From Pseudonocardia sp. (GTDB taxonomy: Bacteria; Actinomycetota; Actinomycetes; Mycobacteriales; Pseudonocardiaceae): a stretch of 58,003 nucleotides of DNA. Under the pieces are notes generated by a model. It ran no database searches. It saw nothing but the letters and a program-made list of their open reading frames with translations, and had not been told where the DNA came from. The DNA lies in contig JAKDNL010000002.1 in assembly GCA_030451825.1 (NCBI GenBank), positions 1 to 58,003 on the forward strand. Direction: 5' to 3'. Below, one piece after another: positions 34,266-42,850 of the stretch. How positions within the stretch are numbered: position 1 is the first letter of the stretch; the number at the start of each line of letters is the position of its first letter. The translations under genes were made by a program, and so were the position numbers.

Positions 34266-35476
34266 TCTCCGTCGACGACTTCCGCGCCGAGGCGCGGACC
34301 TGGTTGCCCGCACACCTCGACCGCCGTGGCACGGCCACCGCGGACCCGCACACCGCGGAGCACGTCGCGGAGCACCGGGCCATCCAGCGCAGGCTGTTCG
34401 ACGGCGGGTTCGCCGGCCTCACCTGGCCTGCCGAGTACGGCGGTCGGGGACTGACCGCGGAGCACGCGCGGGTGTTCCAGGAGGAGGCGGCGGGGTTCGT
34501 CACGGCGGACTTCGGGATCCTGTCGGTCACGACGTTCGGGTCCTGTGTGCCGACGATGATCCGGCACGCGACCCCGGAGTTCCTGGCCCGCCACGTCCCG
34601 CGGGTGCTGCGCGGCGAGGAGCTGTGGTGCCAGTTCTTCTCCGAGCCCGCCGCGGGTTCCGACCTCGCGGGCGTCCAGACCCGGGCCACCCGGACGGATG
34701 AGGGCTGGCGGCTCGACGGCGCCAAGATCTGGAGCTCGCTCGCCCACCTCGCGGACTGGGGCATGTGTCTGGTCCGCACGAACTGGGACGTGCCGAAGCA
34801 CAAGGGCCTCACCTGGTTCGGTGTACCCACGGACGCTCCTGGGCTGACGGTGCGCCCGATCCGCCAGATCGGCGGGAGCAGCGAGTTCTGCGAGGAGTTC
34901 CTCGACGCCGTCCCGGTACCGGACGCCGAGCGGATCGGCGAGATCGACCGCGGCTGGTCGGTGACCTCCACCCTGCTCGTCTTCGAGCGCGGTGCCGGTA
35001 GGCCTGGCGCCGTGGAGACGCCCGACGAGCCGGCTCCGATGCCCGCGGACCTCATGGCGGTAGCGCGCGACTCAGGCCGCCTCGGCGATCCCGCCGTCCG
35101 GCAGCGGATCGCGTCCGCCCACGTCGAGGTCTACGTCGTCGCGCAGCTCAAGGCGCGCATCGCAACCATGTCCCGACTCGGGAAGGCCGACGCGGGCGTC
35201 GCCGCCTACGGAAAGCTCGGCCTGGCGGGCGCGACCGCCGCCCGCGCACGGGCCGGCCTGGAGATCGGCGGGGCGTCCGCCGTCGCTTGGGAGGTCGGGA
35301 CCGGCGGAGCGGCCGCGCACAGCTTCCTCGAGAGCAAGAAGCCCGCGATCGCAGGCGGCACGGAACAGATGCAGCGCAACGGGATCGCCGAGCGGGTGCT
35401 CGGTCTGCCCCGCGAGCGCGCAGTGGACGTCGATCTCCCCTTCGTCGAGGTTCTCCGGAGGGCCAGGGAGTGGTGA
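34262..35476 (+). CDS. acyl-CoA dehydrogenase, larger subunit type
   Basis: A 404-aa acyl-CoA dehydrogenase. It has WPAEYGGRGLTAEHARVFQEE, the flavin-binding CQFFSEPAAGSDLAG, WSSLAHLADWGM and a C-terminus AGGTEQMQRNGIAERVLGLPRE. The start is a GTG overlapping the previous stop. FAD-dependent 2,3-desaturation of an acyl-CoA, probably as a heteromer with the preceding gene product. Confidence 0.92.
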   Translation: MISVDDFRAEARTWLPAHLDRRGTATADPHTAEHVAEHRAIQRRLFDGGFAGLTWPAEYGGRGLTAEHARVFQEEAAGFVTADFGILSVTTFGSCVPTMIRHATPEFLARHVPRVLRGEELWCQFFSEPAAGSDLAGVQTRATRTDEGWRLDGAKIWSSLAHLADWGMCLVRTNWDVPKHKGLTWFGVPTDAPGLTVRPIRQIGGSSEFCEEFLDAVPVPDAERIGEIDRGWSVTSTLLVFERGAGRPGAVETPDEPAPMPADLMAVARDSGRLGDPAVRQRIASAHVEVYVVAQLKARIATMSRLGKADAGVAAYGKLGLAGATAARARAGLEIGGASAVAWEVGTGGAAAHSFLESKKPAIAGGTEQMQRNGIAERVLGLPRERAVDVDLPFVEVLRRAREW

Positions 35477-35513
35477 CAATGCAGGCGAACCCAGGATCAC
35501 AAGGTGGTGTGCA

Positions 35514-36464
35514 GTGGCGTTTCCGATGAAGGAGCTCGAGGTCCACAACGATCTCCTCGACGACCACGAGGCGATGGAGAAGCAGTTCCGCGAGGAGGGC
35601 TATCTCTTCTTCCGGGGTGTGCTGGACCCGGACGCCGTCGAGGCGGTGCGGGAGAAGTACTTCTCGATCCTGGTCGAGGACTACGGCGTGGTGGACCCCG
35701 GGCAGGACCTGCCCGTCTGGAACGGCAAGGACGTCAGCGAGTTCCCGATCAAGGTGCCGGAGGCCTACGGCTCGGGGACCTGGGAGAAGTTCACCTCGAA
35801 CCCGAAGATCCATGCCTTCTTCGAGAGGGTCATGGGCGAGCCGATCTCCTGGGTGCCCAGCACCGAGTATCGGCTCAACCCGCCCGCGCCGGAGGACCCC
35901 GAGGACTGGGTGGCGGGCAGGCACCAGGACGGCTTCTTCAACGAGGGCATCCCCTTCCGCACCTGCTGGGTGCCCTTCACTGACATCGATGCGGAATGCG
36001 GCGGTCTCACCATCGCGCCGGGGCTCAACAAGCTCGGCTACCTCCACGACCGCGGCGCCCCGCCGAAGTACGGCATCCCCGCGGACGCGATCAAGGAGTC
36101 GGACTGGGCCCGGCCGGAGGCCTACCACCCCGGCGACGTGCTGATCTTCGGCGAGGACACTCCGCACGCGGGCCTCGTCAACCGCTCGAAGGTGTTCCGG
36201 CTGTCGATGGACATCCGGTTCTCCGCCAAGTCCGACCCGCAGCCTGTGGTCGGCGAGCTCTCCGCCTTCGGCGCCGGCTGGATCACCATCGACACCGCCG
36301 GCGGCCCGGTCACCCTGACCGTCGACGACCGCTCCTACCTGCGGCTCAAGGACGGCGCGCAGCTCCCGGTCTCCGAGATGGAGCAGTTCCTGCAGGTCGG
36401 CGAGAGGATGATGGCCGGTCGCGACGGCGATCGCGCGCTGGTGGTGCGCCCCCAGAAGGGGTGA
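35514..36464 (+). CDS. phytanoyl-CoA dioxygenase family (Fe(II)/2-oxoglutarate) enzyme
   Basis: A 316-aa PhyH-family oxygenase. The iron triad is visible as H137-x-D139 (GRHQDGFF) and distal H218 (DTPHAG), with the 2-oxoglutarate Arg at about 229 (VFRLSMD). It may 2-hydroxylate an acyl-CoA or another acid and so start alpha-oxidation past a methyl branch; this is inference from the family. The start is GTG 35514 (AAGGTGG upstream) or ATG 35526. Last gene of the operon. Its stop is 4 bp from the stop of the convergent tetR. Confidence 0.9.
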   Translation: MAFPMKELEVHNDLLDDHEAMEKQFREEGYLFFRGVLDPDAVEAVREKYFSILVEDYGVVDPGQDLPVWNGKDVSEFPIKVPEAYGSGTWEKFTSNPKIHAFFERVMGEPISWVPSTEYRLNPPAPEDPEDWVAGRHQDGFFNEGIPFRTCWVPFTDIDAECGGLTIAPGLNKLGYLHDRGAPPKYGIPADAIKESDWARPEAYHPGDVLIFGEDTPHAGLVNRSKVFRLSMDIRFSAKSDPQPVVGELSAFGAGWITIDTAGGPVTLTVDDRSYLRLKDGAQLPVSEMEQFLQVGERMMAGRDGDRALVVRPQKG

Positions 36465-36467
36465 TGA

Positions 36468-37043
36468 TCAGCTCACTCCGGCGAGGAACATCCGCAGGAA
36501 CCGCTCGTGCAGGGCGGGGAGGTCCTCGTCGGGATGGGCGATCCAGTACTCGTGGGCGCCCAGCGTCGCGGCGAGGGTGGCGTGGCCCGCGGCGATGGCG
36601 AGCAGGTCGTCGCCGGTCCGGGCGTCGACGAACTCGGTCGCGATGATCCGCCATTCGGCGTGGCGGAGGGCGGCCTTCTCCTGCACCGCGGGCACCGTGA
36701 GCAGGAGCTCCGCCCGGTGCAGCATCCAGGTGCGTTCCTCGGCCGGATGGTGCAGCGCCCGTGGGGCGCTGTCGTACAGCGCGTCCCGCCAGGGCGCGAC
36801 GGAGTCGCTGAGCAGCCGTCGGAAGGTGGTGAGCTCGGTGGGGGACCCGACCCACAGGACGTCGGCCTTGGTGGAGAAGTAGCGGAAGAAGGTCCGTCTG
36901 CTGACGCCTGCGGCTGCGGCGATGTCGTCCACCCCGACCGCGTCGAACCCGCGCTCGACGAACAGCGCCTGGGCGATGGCGGCGAGTTCGTGTGCGCTCG
37001 TGTGTGCGGGCCTGCCGCCGCGGTCGGGCGTCGTGCCGGACAC
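36468..37043 (-). CDS. TetR family regulator, MftR-like
   Basis: A 191-aa TetR repressor. The N-terminal HTH is [27 protein letters not shown]. The C-terminal domain shows [26 protein letters not shown] and [22 protein letters not shown], closely matching the style of mycofactocin-system regulators (MftR). MftR senses acyl-CoA in mycobacteria. It is divergent from two mycofactocin-type SDRs across a 21-bp palindrome. The start is uncertain: GTG 37043 leaves the palindrome in the leader, while ATG 37118 would lie inside it. Confidence 0.85.
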   Translation of the reverse strand: MSGTTPDRGGRPAHTSAHELAAIAQALFVERGFDAVGVDDIAAAAGVSRRTFFRYFSTKADVLWVGSPTELTTFRRLLSDSVAPWRDALYDSAPRALHHPAEERTWMLHRAELLLTVPAVQEKAALRHAEWRIIATEFVDARTGDDLLAIAAGHATLAATLGAHEYWIAHPDEDLPALHERFLRMFLAGVS

Positions 37044-37099
37044 CTCCGAGATGGTCGCACAGCGTGCCGGTGACGGCGCGGACCGAAGTCCTTCTCGAC

Positions 37100-37120
37100 T
37101 TATGGCACGGTGTGTCATAA
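37100..37120. promoter_or_regulatory. palindromic TetR operator
   Basis: TTATGGCAC - GGT - GTGTCATAA is a 21-bp inverted repeat with a single mismatched pair, between the divergent MftR-like gene and the SDR at 37164. Size, symmetry and place are those of a TetR-family operator controlling both directions. Confidence 0.65.
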
Positions 37121-37163
37121 CCTGACCGTAACAGTGCGATGTCGCAGGTGGGAGGCCATCTCC

Positions 37164-37990
37164 ATGGGACGTGTCGAAGGCAAGGTCGCGTTCATCACCG
37201 GGGCCGCTCGCGGGCAGGGGCGCAGCCATGCGGTCCGACTGGCCGAGGAGGGCGCCGACATCATCGCGGTGGACACCACCGCCAAGGTCGACCCGGTGCC
37301 GTACCCACTCTCGACGGCGGAGGACCTCGCCGAAACGGTCCGGCTGGTCGAGGCGCTGGACCGGCGGATCGTGGCCCGTGAGGCGGACGTGCGGGACTCG
37401 GCGGCGTTGTCCGCCGCAGTCGAGGAGGGTGTCGCGGAGTTCGGTCGGCTGGACATCGTGCTGGCCAACGCCGGCATATCGTCCCCGGCCTCGACACTGG
37501 AGATGTCCGAGGACACCTGGCAGGACATGATCGACATCAACCTGACCGGGGTGTGGAAGTCGCTCAAGGTGTCCGTGCCGCACATCATCGCGGGGAGCGC
37601 GGCGGGGCGGTGGTGATCACCAGCTCGCTCGCTGCGATGTACGCCAACGGGAACACCGCGCACTACAGCGCCGTGAAGGCCGGTCTGGTGATGATGGCCA
37701 AGGTCATGGCCAAGGAGTGGGCGCCGCACTCGATCCGGGTCAACACCGTGCACCCGACCACGGTCGCCACGGACATGATCCTCAACGACGCCACCTACAG
37801 GCTCTTCCGTCCGGACCTGGAGCACCCGACGCGGGCGGACTTCGAGGCGGCGGCACGAACGCTGAACCGGTTGCCGGTCGCGGCGTTGGAACCGCGGGAC
37901 ATCTCCGAGACGGTCCTGCACCTGGTCGCGGACAGCGGCCGCTACATCACCGGGACGGCCCAGGTCGTCGATGCGGGAGGAGCACTCTGA
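37164..37990 (+). pseudogene. mycofactocin-coupled type SDR with one frameshift
   Basis: An otherwise complete SDR of about 275 aa. It has [14 protein letters not shown], the insertion [22 protein letters not shown]-like, NAGIS, YSAVKAG, FRPDLEHP and the C-terminus ITGTAQVVDAGGAL. One G is missing in the run near 37591-37595: adding it turns IIAGSAAG into [15 protein letters not shown] and restores the frame. Because the lesion is in a homopolymer, it may be a base-calling error and the gene may be intact. The stop overlaps the next SDR start (TGATG). Confidence 0.82.
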
Positions 37991-38847
37991 TGGGACTGCT
38001 GGACGGCAAGGTCGCGCTGATCACCGGCGGATCGCGCGGGCAGGGTCGCGCGCACGCCGTGACCTGTGCCCGCGAGGGTGCGGACGTGATCATCGTCGAC
38101 ATCACCAAGCCGACGACCGAGGTGCCCTATGCCCTGGCCACGGCGGAGGACCACGCCGAGACCGTACGTCAGGTGGAGGCGCTGGACCGGCGGATCCTGG
38201 CGATCGAGGCGGACGTGCGTGACCAGGCCGCGCTCGATGCCGCGGTGGCCCGTGGGGTCGCGGAGTTCGGGTACCTTGACATCCTGATCGCGAACGCCGG
38301 GATCTGGACCCAGGCGCCGTTCTGGGAGCTGACCGAGCAGCAGTGGGACGAGATGATCGGGGTGAACCTGACCGGCGTCTGGAAGTCCGCCAAGGCCGTC
38401 GCCCCGCACATGATCGAGCGGAAGACCGGCTCGATCGTGATCACGTCCTCGGCCAATGGGATCGAGCCGGGCCAGAACTACGCGCACTACGTGTCGGCGA
38501 AGCACGGCGTGATCGGGCTGATGAGGAACATCGCGCTGGAGCTCGCGCCGCACGGGATCCGGTGCAACTCGATCAACCCCGGAGCGATCCGCACCCCGAT
38601 GACCGACCACCAGGGCGCGTGGGACATGTTCGCCGGGCACGAGGGCGGCACCGAGGCGGAGATGCTCGAGGGCGGCTACCACTACGCGTTGCTGCGCAAC
38701 ACGACCTGGCTGGAGCCGCAGGCCATCGCGGACACCGCGCTGTACCTGAACTCGCACCTGGCGGCGAACGTCACCGGCGTCACGATCCCGGTCGACGCCG
38801 GACACCTGCTCATCCCCGGCGTGAACGCGAACCCGGTGCGGGAGTAA
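37990..38847 (+). CDS. mycofactocin-coupled type SDR
   Basis: A 285-aa SDR. It has TGGSRGQGRAHAVT, the family insertion VPYALATAEDHAETVRQVEAL, SSANG, YVSAKHG for the catalytic Tyr/Lys, and TGVTIPVDAGHLL near the end. Tightly coupled to the frameshifted SDR before it. Both lie downstream of an MftR-like repressor, so they probably act on an alcohol whose oxidation is coupled to mycofactocin. Confidence 0.92.
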   Translation: MGLLDGKVALITGGSRGQGRAHAVTCAREGADVIIVDITKPTTEVPYALATAEDHAETVRQVEALDRRILAIEADVRDQAALDAAVARGVAEFGYLDILIANAGIWTQAPFWELTEQQWDEMIGVNLTGVWKSAKAVAPHMIERKTGSIVITSSANGIEPGQNYAHYVSAKHGVIGLMRNIALELAPHGIRCNSINPGAIRTPMTDHQGAWDMFAGHEGGTEAEMLEGGYHYALLRNTTWLEPQAIADTALYLNSHLAANVTGVTIPVDAGHLLIPGVNANPVRE

Positions 38848-38922
38848 CGGTTCGGGTGCGCCCCGGCCGGCAGCCTGACGCCGAGGGCGGCCGCCGGGGC
38901 GGCCCGGAGCGACGGGAGCGGG

Positions 38923-40392
38923 ATGAACCCCAGTCTGCTGCTGGAGATGGTCGCCGGGGCGGCCGGGGAGCGGCTCGCCGTCGGGGCGCTCACCTACGCC
39001 GATCTGCAGGTACGTGCGCAGGCCGTGGCGGGCGGGTTGGCAGGCCTGGATGTCGCCCACGTCGGCTTCGTGGACGAGTACTCCGAGACCGTCCCCGTCC
39101 TCTTCTACGCGGCCCAGCTGGCGGGACTACCGTTCGTTCCCCTCAACTACCGGCTGTCGGACGACGCCCTGCGTGCGGCCCTCACCCGGATCGCGCCGGC
39201 GGTCGTGGTCGCAGGGGACCGGCAGGCCGCGCGATGCGAGGGGATCGAGGGGATTACCGTCCTCGGGCCCGAGTCGCTGCCCGTCGGCGATGCTCCCGGG
39301 GCCGTCGGCGAGATCAGTGTTCTGCTGTTCACCTCCGGGACGAGCGGCGAGCCGAAGGCGGCGGTGCTCCGCCCCCACCACCTGACCTCCTACGTCCTGT
39401 CCACCGTGGAGTTCCTCGGAGCGGCGGAGGACGAGACCCAGCTGGTGGCGGTCCCGCCTTACCACATCGCGGGGATCTCCACGGTCCTCACGAGCCTATA
39501 CGGCGGCAGGCGGATCGTGGTCCTGCCGTCGTTCACCCCCGAGGCGTGGGTCGACACCGTGCGGGCCGAGTCGGTGACACACGCGATGGTGGTCCCGACG
39601 ATGCTCGGCCGGATCCTCGACGTGCTCGAGGCCCTGTCCGAGTCGCTCCCGGCGTTGCGGCATCTCTCCTACGGCGGTGGCCGGATGCCCGCACCGGTGG
39701 TCGAGCGGGCGATCCGGCTGCTGCCGCACGTAGACCTGGTCAACGCCTACGGCCTTACCGAGACCAGTTCGACGATCGCGGTGCTGGGCCCCCAGGACCA
39801 CCGAGATGCCGTCGCCGCCACCGATCCCGCTGTGCGAGCGAGACTCGGTTCGGTAGGTAGGCCACTCCCGACGGTGGAGATCGAGATCCGGGACGTCTCC
39901 GGCGCTGTTCTGCCGGCGGGGGAGCCGGGCGAGATCTACGTCCGCGGGGAGCAGGTATCGGGGGAGTACCTGTCGCACAAGGCCACCGACGCCACGGGCT
40001 GGTTCCCCACCCGTGACCGAGGGTTCCTCGACGCCGAGGGGTTCCTCTTCCTCGACGGCCGCGCCGACGACGTCATCGTTCGCGGCGGTGAGAACCTCTC
40101 ACCTGGTGAGATCGAGGACGTGCTGCTCGCTCATCCCGCTGTGACCGAGGTGATCGTGCTCGGAGTGCCCGACGCAGAGTGGGGCGAGGTCCCGATCGCC
40201 GCCGTAGTGCCCACCGCCGCCGTCCGCGACAAAGCAGCCTTCGAGGTCGAACTGCAGGAGTTCGTGCGGGCTCGTCTGCGCTCCGCGAAGACCCCGGATC
40301 GCATCCACGTCCGAGAGTCGCTGCCGCACACCGACACAGGCAAGCCCCTCCGCCGGGTCCTCCGAGCTGAGCTCGCCCCGATCGTCGCCTGA
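38923..40392 (+). CDS. acyl-CoA ligase (AMP-binding)
   Basis: A 489-aa ANL ligase. It shows LLFTSGTSGEPKAA, VNAYGLTETSS, TRDRGFLDAEGFLFLDGRADDVIVRGGEN and the Lys region TDTGKPLRRV. GGGAGCGGG precedes the ATG. Third ligase of the window and the last intact gene before the tRNA remnant. Probably co-transcribed with the SDRs (75-bp gap). Confidence 0.92.
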   Translation: MNPSLLLEMVAGAAGERLAVGALTYADLQVRAQAVAGGLAGLDVAHVGFVDEYSETVPVLFYAAQLAGLPFVPLNYRLSDDALRAALTRIAPAVVVAGDRQAARCEGIEGITVLGPESLPVGDAPGAVGEISVLLFTSGTSGEPKAAVLRPHHLTSYVLSTVEFLGAAEDETQLVAVPPYHIAGISTVLTSLYGGRRIVVLPSFTPEAWVDTVRAESVTHAMVVPTMLGRILDVLEALSESLPALRHLSYGGGRMPAPVVERAIRLLPHVDLVNAYGLTETSSTIAVLGPQDHRDAVAATDPAVRARLGSVGRPLPTVEIEIRDVSGAVLPAGEPGEIYVRGEQVSGEYLSHKATDATGWFPTRDRGFLDAEGFLFLDGRADDVIVRGGENLSPGEIEDVLLAHPAVTEVIVLGVPDAEWGEVPIAAVVPTAAVRDKAAFEVELQEFVRARLRSAKTPDRIHVRESLPHTDTGKPLRRVLRAELAPIVA

Positions 40393-40539
40393 GCCGAGCA
40401 GTTCGATGACTAGCCACCGAACGGCGTGGAGCCGCTCGTGGTGCGAAACCCTGCGCGTGGTGCGAGTTGTGGAGGCTGGAGGGGGACTTTCCGTCAGCGT
40501 TGTCGCTGGTAGGAGGCTCGTGGGGGAGATTGGTCAATC

Positions 40540-40583
<44 letters not shown>

Positions 40584-40599
40584 CACTCTCATCAGCACA

Positions 40600-40637
40600 A
40601 ACGCCTGCCGAGTGATCCACTGGATCCGGCGGGCGTT
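40600..40637 (+). terminator. hairpin downstream of the tRNA remnant
   Basis: AACGCCTGCCG and CGGCGGGCGTT form an 11-bp stem with one mismatch around a 16-nt loop, 19 bp after the tRNA 3' end. It looks like the native tRNA terminator, which would place the original chromosome flank on this side. Confidence 0.5.
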
Positions 40638-40710
40638 CGCGTGAGTGACTAGCCGACCGTCGGACGTCGTCTGCCCGCGTCACAACTCGATCGTGATGCC
40701 GGTGTAGGCG

Positions 40711-41664
40711 TCAGAATGTGGCGATCGGGTTGACCGGGCTGCCGGACGTACCGGCGAAGCGGACCGGCGCGACCGCGAGGTGAAAGTCCCACTGGCCGAG
40801 CTCGGCAGCCGTCGTCGCGCACACCTCCAGGTCGCAGTTGTCGAGCAGCCACAGGCCCATCGCGACGAGGCTCACGGCGTGAACCGGCATCAACACGTCG
40901 TCGTACCCCGACGGCTGAACGTCCTGGGGGGTGTCGGCGCCGATCAGCGCGACCTCCCGTTCCTGCAGCCACGGCAGGCAGGACGCGTGCCAGCCGGCCT
41001 GCGTGAACCCGCCGGCCTCACCGGCCTCGTGCCGGACGCGGCCGTAGCCGGTCCGCAGGAGTACCGCATCACCCGATCGCACCCGCACACCCTGGCGACG
41101 CTCGGCCTCCTCGAGGTCGGCGGGAAACACACCCTGCCCCGGTTCCAACCACGGCACGTCGCGGACCCTCGCGATGTCCAGCAGGACGCCACGCGTGATG
41201 ATCCCGTTCGCCGCCGCCGTGACGGCCGCCCACGCCGATCCCGTTGCGGCGTCGACCAACGAGTGCGACCGCCCGTTGTACATCGTGCCGTCCCAGAAGA
41301 TGTGGCACGGCGAGTCGACGTGGGTGAGGGTGTTGCCGTGGAACGTGATGCCGAGCCTCTCGGACGAAAAGCCCCAGCGCCGGTCGGCGTGGAACGCGGC
41401 CGGCATGTTCTCGACGCCCGGCATGTCGGCGGAGCACGGGCACGCCGTCGTCGACCGCTCCATGTCGTCCGGTACGGAAATCTCCCACGCACACGACACG
41501 CTCTTGCCGTGGCGCACGGCCCGCGCCGCCGTCAGCCGGACGTCGTCGGTGATGTGGTTCAGCGTGCCGAGCTCGTCGTCGTCGCCCCAGCGTCCCCAGT
41601 TCGAGAGCGTGTCGAAGTACCCGAGCACGTCGTCCTGTGTGGGAATCCGTCGCCCTGCGGTCAT
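40711..41664 (-). CDS. cyclase-family metal-dependent hydrolase (kynurenine formamidase-like)
   Basis: A 317-aa member of the cyclase/KynB family. The metal motif is HGNTLTHVDSPCHIFWDG (HxxTHxDxxxH type). The N-terminus WGDDDELGTLNHI is typical of the larger group of this family, which hydrolyses amides or cyclic esters. ATG at 41664 has GGAGGAG 11 bp upstream; GTG at 41688 is an alternative. It lies 88 bp after the SCO6745-like gene on the same strand and is the first intact gene right of the tRNA remnant. Confidence 0.88.
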   Translation of the reverse strand: MTAGRRIPTQDDVLGYFDTLSNWGRWGDDDELGTLNHITDDVRLTAARAVRHGKSVSCAWEISVPDDMERSTTACPCSADMPGVENMPAAFHADRRWGFSSERLGITFHGNTLTHVDSPCHIFWDGTMYNGRSHSLVDAATGSAWAAVTAAANGIITRGVLLDIARVRDVPWLEPGQGVFPADLEEAERRQGVRVRSGDAVLLRTGYGRVRHEAGEAGGFTQAGWHASCLPWLQEREVALIGADTPQDVQPSGYDDVLMPVHAVSLVAMGLWLLDNCDLEVCATTAAELGQWDFHLAVAPVRFAGTSGSPVNPIATF

Positions 41665-41776
41665 CTCAGCATCGACTCCTCCGGTCACGCCGTTCCAGGC
41701 AGCGCAGGCAGGGTGTTCCGCCCTCGCCTCTTGGCCTCACTTCGTCCCTGAAGCGGCAACGAACGGTCGCTGTTCG

Positions 41777-42610
41777 TCAGCGCGATCCCGCGGCCACCAG
41801 TGTCGCGGTGATGGGCTCGAGCTCCGCGATCAGCTCGGTGAGCTCGGCGGCGGAGAGTGCGTCGTACGGCGGGGCGGCGAGCTCGTCGGTGAGGGCTTCG
41901 ATACGTTCCTTGGTCTCGCGGCCGGCGTCGGTGAAGGCGCCGTCGGCGTCGACGAGCCCGCGCTCGCGCAGCCCGCCCATGGCCTCGGCCAGCCGTACCT
42001 TCGGCAGGTGGTGGATGCGCCCGAAAGACTCCGGCGGGTGGATGCCCATCTCCAGCGCGGACAGCACGTGGGCCTCCGCACCGCCGATGCCCGCTCCCAG
42101 GAGAGCGGCGACGTGCCCGTCGCCGCGGTGTTCGCGCAGCATGGTCGCGGAGTGCCACAGCCGGGTGACCGGGTCGCTGGGCACCGGGAGGGTGCGCCAT
42201 CCGGCGTACATCACCCGACCTTGCGTGGGCGCGCTCGTCGCGGCCTTGGTGGTCAGGTCGGCGGCGCGCGCCAGGCCGGGGGAGTTAGCCGGCTCCTCGC
42301 CGATGATCCGCCGTACGGAGGCCGCGCTGCCCCGTCGCCACGCGGCGAAGGAGGCCTCCGGCGGGATCGTCTCCCACGCGCTCGGGATGTGGCGCGCGGC
42401 CTCCCCGTCGGCGAAGCTGTAGAAGGCCGCGTGCACGACCTGTGCCGGCACCCGTCCCAGTGGCGCGGCGCGGCTGGCGAAGTAGCCGTCCCAGTAGGTG
42501 CGGTGGCCGAGCGCGGCCAGCTCCTCATTGGACTCATCGGCGAAGTAGGTGACCAGGCAGATCGGTTCGAGGAGCTCGAACATGCGACGGGCGGTTCTCG
42601 TGGTGGGCAT
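41777..42610 (-). CDS. SCO6745 family protein
   Basis: A 277-aa helical protein of the SCO6745 group, starting ARRMFELLEPICLVTYFADE and containing a central VMYAGWRTLPVP-like segment. The C-terminal part resembles a winged-helix (LAEAMGGLRERGLVDADGAFTDAGRETKE), so a regulatory or ligand-binding role is likely. The catalytic function of the family is unknown. Transcribed towards the cyclase-family gene. A 240-bp gap without features separates it from the divergent AraC gene. Confidence 0.8.
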   Translation of the reverse strand: MPTTRTARRMFELLEPICLVTYFADESNEELAALGHRTYWDGYFASRAAPLGRVPAQVVHAAFYSFADGEAARHIPSAWETIPPEASFAAWRRGSAASVRRIIGEEPANSPGLARAADLTTKAATSAPTQGRVMYAGWRTLPVPSDPVTRLWHSATMLREHRGDGHVAALLGAGIGGAEAHVLSALEMGIHPPESFGRIHHLPKVRLAEAMGGLRERGLVDADGAFTDAGRETKERIEALTDELAAPPYDALSAAELTELIAELEPITATLVAAGSR

Positions 42611-42850
42611 GAGTGACCTGACTCGGCGAGCGCCCCGGACTCATCGGTTCCGTCGGGCGGCCGGGGCCCGAGTGGCTGATCGCGCTGGTTCCAGCATCCG
42701 GCGCGCAAGTTCTACGCGCGGCGTGCGCATGTGGGACTCGTTCGTCTACGGGGCGGCTTCAGTTCGGTAGCCCTGGTGGGGGCCGTCTTGGTTCCCTACT
42801 GTCAGCTGCTTGACGTGGTCGGACAGCGTTGTCGGGCGAGAGGATCAGTC

